Source of the DNA: Kushneria indalinina DSM 14324
Lineage (GTDB): Bacteria > Pseudomonadota > Gammaproteobacteria > Pseudomonadales > Halomonadaceae
Direction of reading: 5' to 3'
Assembly: GCF_003385845.1 (NCBI RefSeq)
Contig: NZ_QRDJ01000006.1
Location: 1,114,707 to 1,178,706, forward strand
Length of the DNA: 64,000 bases
This document shows positions 41,240 to 48,772 of the stretch, piece after piece; within the stretch, counting starts at the first letter, position 1; every line of letters starts with the position of its first letter. A model generated the notes under the pieces. The model saw only the letters and a program-made list of their open reading frames with translations, was not told the DNA's origin and made no database searches. A program made the position numbers and the translations under genes.

Positions 41240-41270
41240 GCCCGCCACTCAATAGGAGTGGCGGGCTTTT
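41240..41270. terminator. Bidirectional terminator after the NhaC gene
   Basis: GCCCGCCACTC / GAGTGGCGGGC stem with an AATAG loop, A-run before and TTTT after. It separates the plus-strand antiporter gene from the minus-strand reductase gene. Confidence 0.92.
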
Positions 41271-41290
41271 GATTTCACAACAGCACCGAT

Positions 41291-42349
41291 TTACGGAATG
41301 ACCTTCTCCGCCCGCAGCCGGGTAAAGAGGTCAAAGAAGGCAGCGCGGGTCTCGCGGAACTCATCAAAGCCGAAGTCGCGGCATTTGACGAGGTCGTTGA
41401 CGCACTCCTGCTCGCGGCCGAGATCGGCGTCGGTGTGCCACCAGGAAACCAGCTTCGTCACGTCGGATTCGACCAGACCATACTGCTCGGCAATCCTTTG
41501 CCACTTGGGCTCAAGACCGGCCATCTGCTCTTCCAGCGGCTGCGGCGTTTCGGGGCAGTCCGCCACTTCCAGGCCGAAGAACTCACCGATCTCCTGCCAC
41601 ATGCGGCGCCAGCGGAAGGTATCGCCGTTGACCGTGTTAAACGCCTGATTGTGCGCGCCGGTGGTCAGTGATGCCCACTCCATCTGGCGTGCCAGCAGCA
41701 GCGCATCGGTCATGTCGGTCAGTGCGTTCCACTGAAGCTGCGAGCCCGGGAAGACGAACTGTCGACCGGTGGCCTTGCAGATCGAGGCATAAACGCCAAG
41801 CGTTGTGCCCATGTTCATGGCGTTGCCGCGGGCATGGCCGATGACGGTATGCGGACGATGCACGTTCCAGGCAAAGCCGTATGTGCCGGCGGCCTCGATC
41901 AGGATATCTTCCAGCGTGTAGTAGAAGTTTTCCCCCGGGACGCGCGGGGCGGACTCACGAAACGGCGTTTCGACCTTGCCACTGCCGTAGCTTTCAAAGG
42001 AACCCAGATACTGCTTGGTGCCGGTGACCAGCGCCGCATGCTCGAGCTTTTCCGGGTTCAGCGCGGCAAACAGGTTATTCATCATCGCGCCGTTGGCTTC
42101 GACGTTTTCCTGTTCGCTGTCACGCCTGGTCCATGTGCAATAAAAGACATGGCTGATCGGCAGGCCTTCAAGCGCCTGTGCGGTGGCATCGGCATCTAGC
42201 AGATTGGCCGAGACCGGAATCACGCCGTCCTTGCCGGTGGGCTGACGCGACAGACCGTAAACGGTCCAGCCGCTGGCGACCAGATATGAGGCCAGGTTAC
42301 CGCCGGTAATGCCGGTGGCGCCGACCACCAGTGCTACACCCTTTTGCAT
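41291..42349 (-). CDS. PRISE-like SDR reductase (progesterone 5-beta-reductase / iridoid synthase type)
   Basis: NAD(P)-dependent reductase of the atypical short-chain family. Rossmann motif VVGATGITGGNLASYL, then FYCTWTRRDSEQENVEANG, ALVTGTKQYLGSFE and NFYYTLEDIL, where the Tyr replaces the usual SDR YxxxK Tyr position. Plant PRISE enzymes reduce enones; bacterial homologues are promiscuous ene-reductases with unknown natural substrates. 352 residues. Divergent from a LysR gene that probably controls it. Confidence 0.85.
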   Translation of the reverse strand: MQKGVALVVGATGITGGNLASYLVASGWTVYGLSRQPTGKDGVIPVSANLLDADATAQALEGLPISHVFYCTWTRRDSEQENVEANGAMMNNLFAALNPEKLEHAALVTGTKQYLGSFESYGSGKVETPFRESAPRVPGENFYYTLEDILIEAAGTYGFAWNVHRPHTVIGHARGNAMNMGTTLGVYASICKATGRQFVFPGSQLQWNALTDMTDALLLARQMEWASLTTGAHNQAFNTVNGDTFRWRRMWQEIGEFFGLEVADCPETPQPLEEQMAGLEPKWQRIAEQYGLVESDVTKLVSWWHTDADLGREQECVNDLVKCRDFGFDEFRETRAAFFDLFTRLRAEKVIP

Positions 42350-42422
42350 GATGAGACTCCCTTGTTCATCAAATGATGCCAGCCATTATGGTCCTTGCGC
42401 GGCATTGCCGAAATCGAACATT

Positions 42423-42441
42423 ATGCAAATGATTATTGCAT
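42423..42441. promoter_or_regulatory. LysR-type operator between the PRISE-like gene and its regulator
   Basis: Perfect inverted repeat ATGCAA-N7-TTGCAT, 10 bases before the LysR gene start, with the dyad spacing seen in LysR boxes. It could autoregulate lysR and control the divergent reductase. Confidence 0.55.
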
Positions 42442-42451
42442 TAGGTGCAAC

Positions 42452-43402
42452 ATGATGGATCTCAATGGGTTACGAACATTTGAACGGGTTGCGGCGACCG
42501 GCAGCTTTACAGCCGCTGCACGACATTTCCATATGGCGGTCTCCTCCGTCTCACGCCAGGTCAGCGCGCTGGAAGAGAGCCTGGGCATTCGACTGCTTTA
42601 TCGCCATACCCGAGCTGTGACGCTGACCGAGGCAGGCCGGCAGTACTACGAGCAGATTCGCGTCACGCTCGAGCAGCTTAATCAGGCCACCGAGTCACTG
42701 AAAGGCCCGACGCGGGCACCGTCAGGAACGCTGCGCATCAATAGCCCGGTGGCGTTCGGCCGCCATCAGGTGGTACCGCTGCTGCGCGGTTTTCACAAGC
42801 GCTATCCGGACGTACACGCCGAGCTGCTGCTCACCGATGCGCTGACCGACCCGGTGCGAGAAGGCAGCGACATTACCTTTCGTGTCGGGCAGCTGGCCGA
42901 CTCCTCCCTGATTGCCCGACCGCTGGCCCCCATGAACTACGTGGCCGCCGCCTCCCCCGCCTATCTGCTGGATCACGGGACGCCCGAGACGCCACAGGCG
43001 CTGACAGATCACGACTGCCTGCTCTATCAGGGTGAGATGGGCCGCCAGCGCTGGTATTTTCAAGCACCCGGTGACGCCGCTCCCACAGCGTTCGAACTGG
43101 CTGGCAGCCTCTACAGCAACGATGCCGACAGCCTGTTACAGGCCGCCATTCTGGGTCAGGGCATTGTGCTCTTCCCCACCTGGCTGATCGATGAGGCGCT
43201 GGCTTCACAACAGCTGGCGCCGATATTGAGTGGCTGGCGCTGCGAAGTCGTGCCCGAGCGGCGCATGATTCATGTGCTGACCACCGACGGCCGGTTGCGC
43301 ACGCCCAAGGTGGCGGCCTTCATGAGCTACCTGCAGGACGTCATTGGCGATGCACCTTCGTGGGACAAGTGGCAGCATCCCGACGCACCGCCCGCCTCAT
43401 AG
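42452..43402 (+). CDS. LysR family transcriptional regulator
   Basis: N-terminal helix-turn-helix MDLNGLRTFERVAATGSFTAAARHFHMAVSSVSRQVSALE and a periplasmic-binding-like effector domain. Start at the ATG 42452 (an in-frame ATG follows directly). About 316 residues. LysR proteins usually control the divergent neighbour, here the PRISE-like reductase. Confidence 0.92.
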   Translation: MMDLNGLRTFERVAATGSFTAAARHFHMAVSSVSRQVSALEESLGIRLLYRHTRAVTLTEAGRQYYEQIRVTLEQLNQATESLKGPTRAPSGTLRINSPVAFGRHQVVPLLRGFHKRYPDVHAELLLTDALTDPVREGSDITFRVGQLADSSLIARPLAPMNYVAAASPAYLLDHGTPETPQALTDHDCLLYQGEMGRQRWYFQAPGDAAPTAFELAGSLYSNDADSLLQAAILGQGIVLFPTWLIDEALASQQLAPILSGWRCEVVPERRMIHVLTTDGRLRTPKVAAFMSYLQDVIGDAPSWDKWQHPDAPPAS

Positions 43403-43407
43403 CCACG

Positions 43408-44349
43408 TCAGCCGGCCGTCGATGTCGCCTTGTTCACCCGGGCGCGGGGCCAGCGCATCGGCGCCGAAAGACACACCAGACAGGCGATCACCAGCACAAT
43501 GCCGGCCCAGCCCAGCGGCGGCAGACGCTCACCGACGATTACGACCGCCAGCAGCGCGGCCACGACCGGCTCGAACAGCGTGATGGTGGTGGCGGTACTG
43601 GCCGGCACTCGGGCCAGCCCGTACCCAAAGCCGAGATAGCCCAGAAACATCGGCACCAGCGCCATATAAAGCCCGACGGCGGCGTTGTTGATCGAGGCCA
43701 GCAGCGGCGCGCAGGTGAGCAGCAGCACCGGCATCAGTAACAGCCCGCCCAGGCCAAAGGTGGCGCCCATGGCCGCCCGTGTGGGGATGCCGCCCTGCAT
43801 CAGATGTCGCGCCGACCAGGAGTAAAACGCGTAGGTCAGGCCGGCCACCAGCCCCATCGCCACGCCCTGCAGCACCTGCGTCGTACTGCCCACACCGGCG
43901 TGAGGACCCGTTTCTGCCACGCACAGCAGTCCCATACCGACCAGTCCTAGCGTCGCGCCAATCGTCCAGCGCGCGCCGAGTTTCAGCCCTTCCAAACGGG
44001 ATTCAATCAACGCCGAGAGCAGCGGTGCCGAGCCGATCGACACCACCGTACCGATGGTGACGCCGGCCAGACGCATCGAGCCGTAAAACGCCAGCGGATA
44101 GATGGCCACCGCCACCGCCCCGGAGAGCAGCCAGGGCCAGCGCGCGCGCAGCTGCGACCGGGCCTTTCGAATGCGTGGGGCCGCCACCAGCGCCTGCAAT
44201 AGTCCGCCCAGCCCCATCGCCACGGCGCCGATGGCCACGGCACTGACCTCGGGGGCGAAGGTGGCGGCCGTGCCGGTGGTGCCCCACAGCACGGCGGCGA
44301 TCAGCACGCCGGCCACGCCGAGCAGGTGTTCGCGAGAGGTCGTATTCAT
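43408..44349 (-). CDS. EamA/DMT family transporter
   Basis: Ten-helix exporter made of two EamA repeats. N-terminal LLGVAGVLIAAVLWGTTGTAATF and the second repeat GLTYAFYSWSARHLMQGG ... YLGFGYGLARVPASTATTITLFEPVVAALLAVVI are characteristic. 313 residues. It overlaps the TetR gene by 4 bases, so it is the likely target of that repressor; the exported compound is unknown. Confidence 0.9.
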   Translation of the reverse strand: MNTTSREHLLGVAGVLIAAVLWGTTGTAATFAPEVSAVAIGAVAMGLGGLLQALVAAPRIRKARSQLRARWPWLLSGAVAVAIYPLAFYGSMRLAGVTIGTVVSIGSAPLLSALIESRLEGLKLGARWTIGATLGLVGMGLLCVAETGPHAGVGSTTQVLQGVAMGLVAGLTYAFYSWSARHLMQGGIPTRAAMGATFGLGGLLLMPVLLLTCAPLLASINNAAVGLYMALVPMFLGYLGFGYGLARVPASTATTITLFEPVVAALLAVVIVGERLPPLGWAGIVLVIACLVCLSAPMRWPRARVNKATSTAG

Positions 44350-44939
44350 GGGGCATTCACCATCGCCCTGGCCATATCATGGGCCTGACGAACGCAGCGG
44401 CTATTGCCTTCAAGGCCCGCGCGCACCATCGCGCCTTCCAGCAGAAAGGCGAGCTGCTGCGCCAGCCGGGCCGCTGTGGCTTCATCGCCGGTCAGTTCAG
44501 CCAGCGGTGCGGCCAGCAGCGCCTCCACCTGACGCTTGTGACCGAGGACCACGTCGCGACCCTCATGACCGGCCGGCAGCTCGGCGGCAGCGTTGAGCAA
44601 CCCGCAGCCGCGAAAGCCGCGCTCATAGGCCCACTCGGCGTGATCCTGATAGGCCAGAAATACTGCCAGCACCTGATCCGTGGGGGTGAAGGCTTTTGTC
44701 AGTCGCGCCTCATACAGCGCGAGCCACTCGGTGTGACGCGCCTGCAGATAGGCCGTCACCAGTGCTGCCTTGGAGTCGAAGTTGTTGTAGAGACTCTTTT
44801 TGGCCACGCCCGCGCGTCTGACAATGGCATCGATACCGGTGCCGACAATACCGTCACTGTAAAACAGCACGGCCGCTGCGTTGAGCAGGCGCTCGCGAGC
44901 GCTGGTCGCCGATGGCGCTTCAGATGATGTCATGGCCAT
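44346..44939 (-). CDS. TetR/AcrR family repressor
   Basis: N-terminal TetR helix-turn-helix ARERLLNAAAVLFYSDGIVGTGIDAIVRRAGVAKKSLYNNFDSK; C-terminal ligand domain of the common efflux-regulator type. 197 residues. Its stop overlaps the EamA gene start (ATGA), forming a repressor-exporter operon. A perfect operator-like dyad sits 16 bases upstream. Confidence 0.92.
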   Translation of the reverse strand: MAMTSSEAPSATSARERLLNAAAVLFYSDGIVGTGIDAIVRRAGVAKKSLYNNFDSKAALVTAYLQARHTEWLALYEARLTKAFTPTDQVLAVFLAYQDHAEWAYERGFRGCGLLNAAAELPAGHEGRDVVLGHKRQVEALLAAPLAELTGDEATAARLAQQLAFLLEGAMVRAGLEGNSRCVRQAHDMARAMVNAP

Positions 44940-44954
44940 GATCCAGAATGCAGA

Positions 44955-44976
44955 GTAGGTAGAACAGTCTACCTAC
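44955..44976. promoter_or_regulatory. TetR operator
   Basis: Perfect inverted repeat GTAGGTAGA-ACAG-TCTACCTAC (9-bp arms, 22 bp) directly upstream of the tetR start, the size and symmetry expected for a TetR-family dimer or dimer pair. Confidence 0.75.
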
Positions 44977-45089
44977 CTGAGAATTCACGTCAAAAGCCGT
45001 GTATTAGTGTTCTTTTATAACCATGAGCAGGGCATTATAGACCCGGCCTTTTGGACAGAGGCCTTCGATAACCAGAAGGAAGGAACAAC

Positions 45090-45161
45090 ATGAGTCAACG
45101 GTTAATCTTTATTCTGCTGGCCTTTGCAGGTTTTACGATCTGGATGCTGCTGGATCGATAG
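45090..45161 (+). CDS. 23-residue hydrophobic micro-ORF (putative small membrane protein)
   Basis: Encodes MSQRLIFILLAFAGFTIWML followed by LDR and a stop: one short transmembrane helix with an Arg near each end. A very strong ribosome site (AAGGAAGGA) ends 5 bases before the ATG, and a strong terminator follows at 45212. The 150-base gap before it has no other gene, so it appears to be its own transcription unit. It is too short for most gene callers. No family recognised; function unknown. Confidence 0.6.
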   Translation: MSQRLIFILLAFAGFTIWMLLDR

Positions 45162-45211
45162 CTCTGCCCCCGGTGATGTGACGGCTCGCGACGGCCCCCA
45201 GACATAAAAAA

Positions 45212-45240
45212 AGCCCCGACGCTTCAACGTCGGGGCTTTT
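45212..45240. terminator. Bidirectional terminator after the micro-ORF
   Basis: AGCCCCGACG / CGTCGGGGCT stem with CTTCAA loop, A-run before and TTTTT after. Serves the micro-ORF on the plus strand and the DJ-1/PfpI gene on the minus strand. Confidence 0.9.
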
Positions 45241-45249
45241 TATGGTGCA

Positions 45250-45939
45250 TCAAGCGTTTAGCGCTGCCAGCAGTTTCTCGGCCACGGCTTCCGAGCTTGC
45301 CGGATTCTGGCCGGTAATCACCAGACCATCTTCCACGGCAAACGCAGCGAAGGCATCCACCTTCTGATAGTCCGCACCGCGGCGCTTGAGCTCATCTTCC
45401 AGCAGATGCGGCACCACCTCGGTCAGGCCGACGGCGGCCTCTTCCTCATTGGTAAAGCCCGCAACCTTCTTGCCCTTGATCACGTACTCGCCCTGCTCGT
45501 CCCTGACATTCAAAAACGCCGTGGGCGCGTGGCATACCGAGGCGATCGGCTTTTGCTGGCGCAGGAAGTCTTCCAGCAGCGCGATGGACGCCTGATTATC
45601 GGTCAGATCCCACAGCGGGCCGTGGCCGCCGGGATAGAACACGGTGTCGAAATCCTCGGCACGCACGTCGGCAAGCCGCGTGGTATCGGCAATGCGCGCT
45701 TTCGCCTCGTCATCGCCATAGAAACGATGCGTGGCGTCGGTCTGGGCATCCTCGCCTTCACTGTTGGGATCAATCGGTGCAGCACCGCCTGCAGGCGTTG
45801 CCAACACGATCTCGCAACCGGCATCGAGGAAGGTGTAATAAGGGGCGGCAAACTCTTCGATCCAGAAACCGGTCTTGTGGCCGGTATCGCCCATCTCATC
45901 GTGAGAGGTCAGAACCATTAGAATACGTGGTGCGCTCAT
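45250..45939 (-). CDS. DJ-1/PfpI family protein (Hsp31-like)
   Basis: Class I glutamine-amidotransferase-like fold, 229 residues. The nucleophile elbow ASVCHAPTAF carries the catalytic Cys, GHGPLWDL the oxyanion/His part, and EFAAPYYTFLDAGCEIVLATPAGG is the strand-helix start. Members act as chaperones or glutathione-independent glyoxalases (methylglyoxal to lactate). Which activity applies is not decided. Confidence 0.88.
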   Translation of the reverse strand: MSAPRILMVLTSHDEMGDTGHKTGFWIEEFAAPYYTFLDAGCEIVLATPAGGAAPIDPNSEGEDAQTDATHRFYGDDEAKARIADTTRLADVRAEDFDTVFYPGGHGPLWDLTDNQASIALLEDFLRQQKPIASVCHAPTAFLNVRDEQGEYVIKGKKVAGFTNEEEAAVGLTEVVPHLLEDELKRRGADYQKVDAFAAFAVEDGLVITGQNPASSEAVAEKLLAALNA

Positions 45940-46082
45940 GAAGCACTCCTGAACAGGTGGATTACCCCCGAGATGGTTGCGCCCATGGCAGATATCAAGT
46001 CACGCCGCTGCGGACAGTTTGTCGCAGCCCACTGTAACCCCCGCCACGGCCGGCTGGCCGTCGTGATGCAGGCACATAAAAA

Positions 46083-46113
46083 ATGCCCCGCCGGCCAATC
46101 ACCGAGGGGGCAT
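46083..46113 (-). terminator. Terminator of the metallothionein gene
   Basis: ATGCCCC / GGGGCAT stem with inner CCGG/CCG pairing, followed on the minus strand by six T (46077-46082). Its loop (ATCACCGA) resembles the terminator at 46415. Confidence 0.8.
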
Positions 46114-46163
46114 GCCAGGCAGTAATGACGGGCCGCCCGCAGCGGCCTGTCATTGGCCTTTCG

Positions 46164-46322
46164 TTACTCGCCGCAGCTGCAGTTGTGGCCGCAGTCTTTC
46201 GAGCCATCGGCATGGCCGGTGGCACAGGCCTGGCAGCAGTACAGTTCGCCGTCGCGTTCAACGGCGTTGTCGTTAACGGCACAGGTGCATTTGGGGCAGG
46301 CACAGCTGGTCTGGTCGGACAT
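46164..46322 (-). CDS. Bacterial metallothionein
   Basis: 52-residue metal-storage protein, too short for standard frame lists. It carries ten Cys (7, 9, 12, 14, 29, 30, 33, 44, 48, 50) and His37/His46. The order CxCxxCxC near the N-terminus, YCCQACATGH in the middle and DCGHNCSCGE at the C-terminus matches the SmtA/BmtA group that binds Zn, Cd or Cu. AAGGAG lies 7 bases before the ATG. A MerR-type promoter sits just upstream, so expression is probably metal-induced. Monocistronic. Confidence 0.88.
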   Translation of the reverse strand: MSDQTSCACPKCTCAVNDNAVERDGELYCCQACATGHADGSKDCGHNCSCGE

Positions 46323-46352
46323 GATACGGCTCCTTGCAAGGTGAAGGTCTCC

Positions 46353-46383
46353 TTTGTAAACCTTCTACCTTCTATAAGGTCAA
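46353..46383 (-). promoter_or_regulatory. MerR-family (CueR-like) metal-responsive promoter of the metallothionein gene
   Basis: On the minus strand a -35 TTGACC (46378-46383) and a -10 TACAAA (46353-46358) are 19 bases apart, the stretched spacing of MerR-activated promoters. The spacer holds a 21-base dyad ACCTT-N11-AAGGT (46360-46380), the same form as CueR/HmrR operators. No merR-type gene is in this window, so the regulator must be encoded elsewhere. Confidence 0.7.
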
Positions 46384-46414
46384 GCGTTTTCCAGGACCGA
46401 CACGACCATAAAAA

Positions 46415-46441
46415 AGCCCACCGGCAGATCACCGATGGGCT
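46415..46441 (-). terminator. Terminator of the small acidic protein gene
   Basis: AGCCCA / TGGGCT stem with inner CGG/CCG pairs, followed on the minus strand by TTTTTT. 24 bases past the stop of the 68-residue gene. Confidence 0.82.
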
Positions 46442-46464
46442 CGATGTTTTAAGCGAAAAAGGGG

Positions 46465-46671
46465 TTAGCCTTCTTCTTCGTTCATTCGCTGGCAGTCTTC
46501 TTCGGCTTCCTCGCGCACCTCATATTCGGTACTGACATAGCGCTCTTCTCGAGTGTCCCAGATGCGAAAGCACTCCAGCGGCATGTCATCCATTTCCTTT
46601 TGCTGCTCACGATTGGGTGCGCCCTGCACGTGCGCGGTGTCGTGTTCATGCACTTCATAGCGGCTCGCCAT
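46465..46671 (-). CDS. Conserved-looking small acidic hypothetical protein
   Basis: 68 residues, strongly acidic at the C-terminus (EEDCQRMNEEEG). The pattern PLECFRIWDTREERYVSTEYEVREEAEEDCQ looks like a small folded beta-hairpin-helix unit: aromatic strand pairs followed by an amphipathic helix. GGGAGA lies upstream of the ATG and a clean terminator follows, so the gene is probably real. No function recognised. Confidence 0.65.
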   Translation of the reverse strand: MASRYEVHEHDTAHVQGAPNREQQKEMDDMPLECFRIWDTREERYVSTEYEVREEAEEDCQRMNEEEG

Positions 46672-46804
46672 GCCTTCTCTCCCTCATTGATAGGTCCCGA
46701 GAAAAGTGTGGTCATGAACGTCATGAAATGCCACTGAGACGAGTCTTCGAGGCTCACCGGCGACAACGCAGCAGTATCATCCGCCAGCGCTGTCCGAACA
46801 CGCA

Positions 46805-48382
46805 TCACCACCTGCCATGCGCGCCCGATACCTGATCGCCCAGCCTGAAGCGCCCCACCGTTTCGACCAGTTCATGTGCCTGCCCCTTGAGGCTGACAGC
46901 GGCAGCAGCAGACTCCTCGACCAGCGCCGCATTTTGCTGCGTCGTTTGATCCAGCTGGCTGATGGCCTGACTCACCTGACCGACGGACAGGTTCTGCTCG
47001 CTGCTGGCGCCGCTGATCTCACCGACGATATCGCTGACGTGCTGGATGGAAGAGACAATCTCCTCCATGGTCCTGCCCGCCTGATCGACCAGCGTCGTGC
47101 CCTTTTCCACACACTGAACGCTGACATCGATCAGCATCCGGATGTCCTTTGCCGCCTCGGCACTGCGCTGGGCCAGGCTGCGCACTTCACTGGCGACCAC
47201 GGCAAACCCGCGGCCCTGTTCCCCTGCGCGCGCCGCTTCCACCGACGCGTTGAGCGCCAGGATATTGGTCTGAAAGGCAATGCTGTCGATAACGCTGATG
47301 ATGTCGTTGATCTTGCCGCTGCTTTCGTTGATCTCACGCATTGTCTGCACGACCTGGCCGACGACATCGCCGCCCTGGTGCGCCACGGCGCTGGCACTGG
47401 AGGTCAGCTGATGGGCCTTTTGCGCGTTATTGGCGTTCTGGGTCGCACTCGAGCCCATCTCCTCCATGGACGCAGAGGTCTGCTCGATCGCCGAGGACTG
47501 CACCATGGTGCGCTGACTCAAATCGTCGTTGCCCTGTGAAATCTGCGCACTCGCCGAGGCCACGCCTTCCGCGCTGCGGCGAACGGTAAACACGACTTCC
47601 GAAAGGCCCGCCACCATCTCCTTCTGGGCGATCAACAGCTGGCCGATTTCATTTCTGGAACGCGCTTCAACGCTGACCGACAGATCCCCTGAGGCCACCG
47701 CCCTGGCCTGCTGCACGGCCTGTCCCAGGGGCTTTGTGATCCCTCGGGTAATGACGACCGCCACCACAATGGAGATCAAAATGGCAATGGCCCCCAATAC
47801 CAGATTGATCAGCAGCACCTGATGGTATTGGGATTCCCCATGTGCCATACCCACCTGCGCTTCCGCCAGCTGAATCTCGATCAGCTCACCGATGGCATGG
47901 CTGATCGGGTCGATGGCGGCGTAAAGCGGCCCGTCGATCATGTCCAGCTGCCCCCTGACCAGGCCCGTCATGCCCTGCAGTATCTGTTCCACTTCATCAA
48001 GGGCATTGTCGGCAGTCGTAAAGCTCGACTGTGCCCGCGCCGCCGCGGCCGCCTCTTCCGGGGTCAGTTTTGTCTGCAGGTAGGCTGCCCAATCACGGGT
48101 GATGGTCTCGTGAGCGCCGTGCACTGCCTTCAAGGCTTCTTCGGCCGTGATCAGGCCAGCGTTGGCCTTGTTCACCGCATCGATGACATCCACGGCATAG
48201 GCGTCCGAAATCTCCTTGAGACCCTTAAGGGGGACCACCCGGTCATGATACAGCGACTGCATGGTGTCATTGACGCTGCGAAGGCTCAGCGAACTCAACA
48301 CGCCACTGAGCACCAGAAACAGGATGGCGACGAAAAACCCCAGCCCGATCTGCTTGCTGATGGAAAGGTCTCTTATGGTCAT
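46805..48382 (-). CDS. Methyl-accepting chemotaxis protein
   Basis: Chemoreceptor of 525 residues from the ATG at 48382. N-terminal membrane helix ([20 protein letters not shown]), a periplasmic four-helix-bundle ligand domain, a second membrane helix ([20 protein letters not shown]), a HAMP domain and a long cytoplasmic coiled coil. The signalling tip [20 protein letters not shown] is intact, with methylation-type Gln/Glu pairs on both sides. There is no C-terminal NWETF tail for CheR binding. The ligand is not predictable. A sigma-28-like promoter lies upstream. Confidence 0.95.
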   Translation of the reverse strand: MTIRDLSISKQIGLGFFVAILFLVLSGVLSSLSLRSVNDTMQSLYHDRVVPLKGLKEISDAYAVDVIDAVNKANAGLITAEEALKAVHGAHETITRDWAAYLQTKLTPEEAAAAARAQSSFTTADNALDEVEQILQGMTGLVRGQLDMIDGPLYAAIDPISHAIGELIEIQLAEAQVGMAHGESQYHQVLLINLVLGAIAILISIVVAVVITRGITKPLGQAVQQARAVASGDLSVSVEARSRNEIGQLLIAQKEMVAGLSEVVFTVRRSAEGVASASAQISQGNDDLSQRTMVQSSAIEQTSASMEEMGSSATQNANNAQKAHQLTSSASAVAHQGGDVVGQVVQTMREINESSGKINDIISVIDSIAFQTNILALNASVEAARAGEQGRGFAVVASEVRSLAQRSAEAAKDIRMLIDVSVQCVEKGTTLVDQAGRTMEEIVSSIQHVSDIVGEISGASSEQNLSVGQVSQAISQLDQTTQQNAALVEESAAAAVSLKGQAHELVETVGRFRLGDQVSGAHGRW

Positions 48383-48772
48383 TGCATGGTTCCGGAAAGG
48401 TTCGGGAAATAGCCGCAAGGGCGGCTATGGCCAGGATCCCTCCCATATCGGGGCAAGTCTTGAATGCTTGACTCTTATTCACGATTAAATCGTGCATTAA
48501 TTAAATGCTGGTAAAGATAAAACCAAGTGCTCATGGCGCTCGATGATCGCCGGAATGTTCGAATCGCACGCCCGCACCCGAGAAAATGATCAGCGTTATC
48601 AAATGACTCCTTTATCGAAACCAGCGTATCTACCACTGCAAGGCCCTCACCCCTCGGCTGGAAAGGGTTTATCACCTCCTGTAACGACCGGGTTCATGGC
48701 GAATGGGTCCGCTTTGTATTACGCCACTGCTTCGGGCTATGTTGCCTGTTCCCATGCTCCAGGAATGCCCAA
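48383..48772. other. Divergent region between chemoreceptor and beta-lactamase genes
   Basis: About 390 bases without a convincing gene. Contains the sigma-28-like promoter and two adjacent palindromes: CACGATT-A-AATCGTG (48480-48494) and GCATT-AATTA-AATGC (48494-48508). The right part (48600-48770) should hold the beta-lactamase promoter, which I cannot place. A 66-codon frame on the minus strand here has no ribosome site or similarity. Confidence 0.5.
48445..48471 (-). promoter_or_regulatory. Sigma-28 (FliA)-like promoter of the chemoreceptor
   Basis: On the minus strand TCAAGCAT, an 11-base spacer, then CCCGATAT. The flagellar sigma-28 consensus is TAAAGTTT-N11-GCCGATAA; the CCGATA core and spacing are exact, the -35 matches 5 of 8. 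It lies about 60 bases before the ATG. Confidence 0.55.

Noticed and set aside
48475-48675. 66-codon minus-strand frame between the chemoreceptor and beta-lactamase genes
   Set aside because: No ribosome site, no conserved pattern, and it overlaps the palindromes that look like control DNA.
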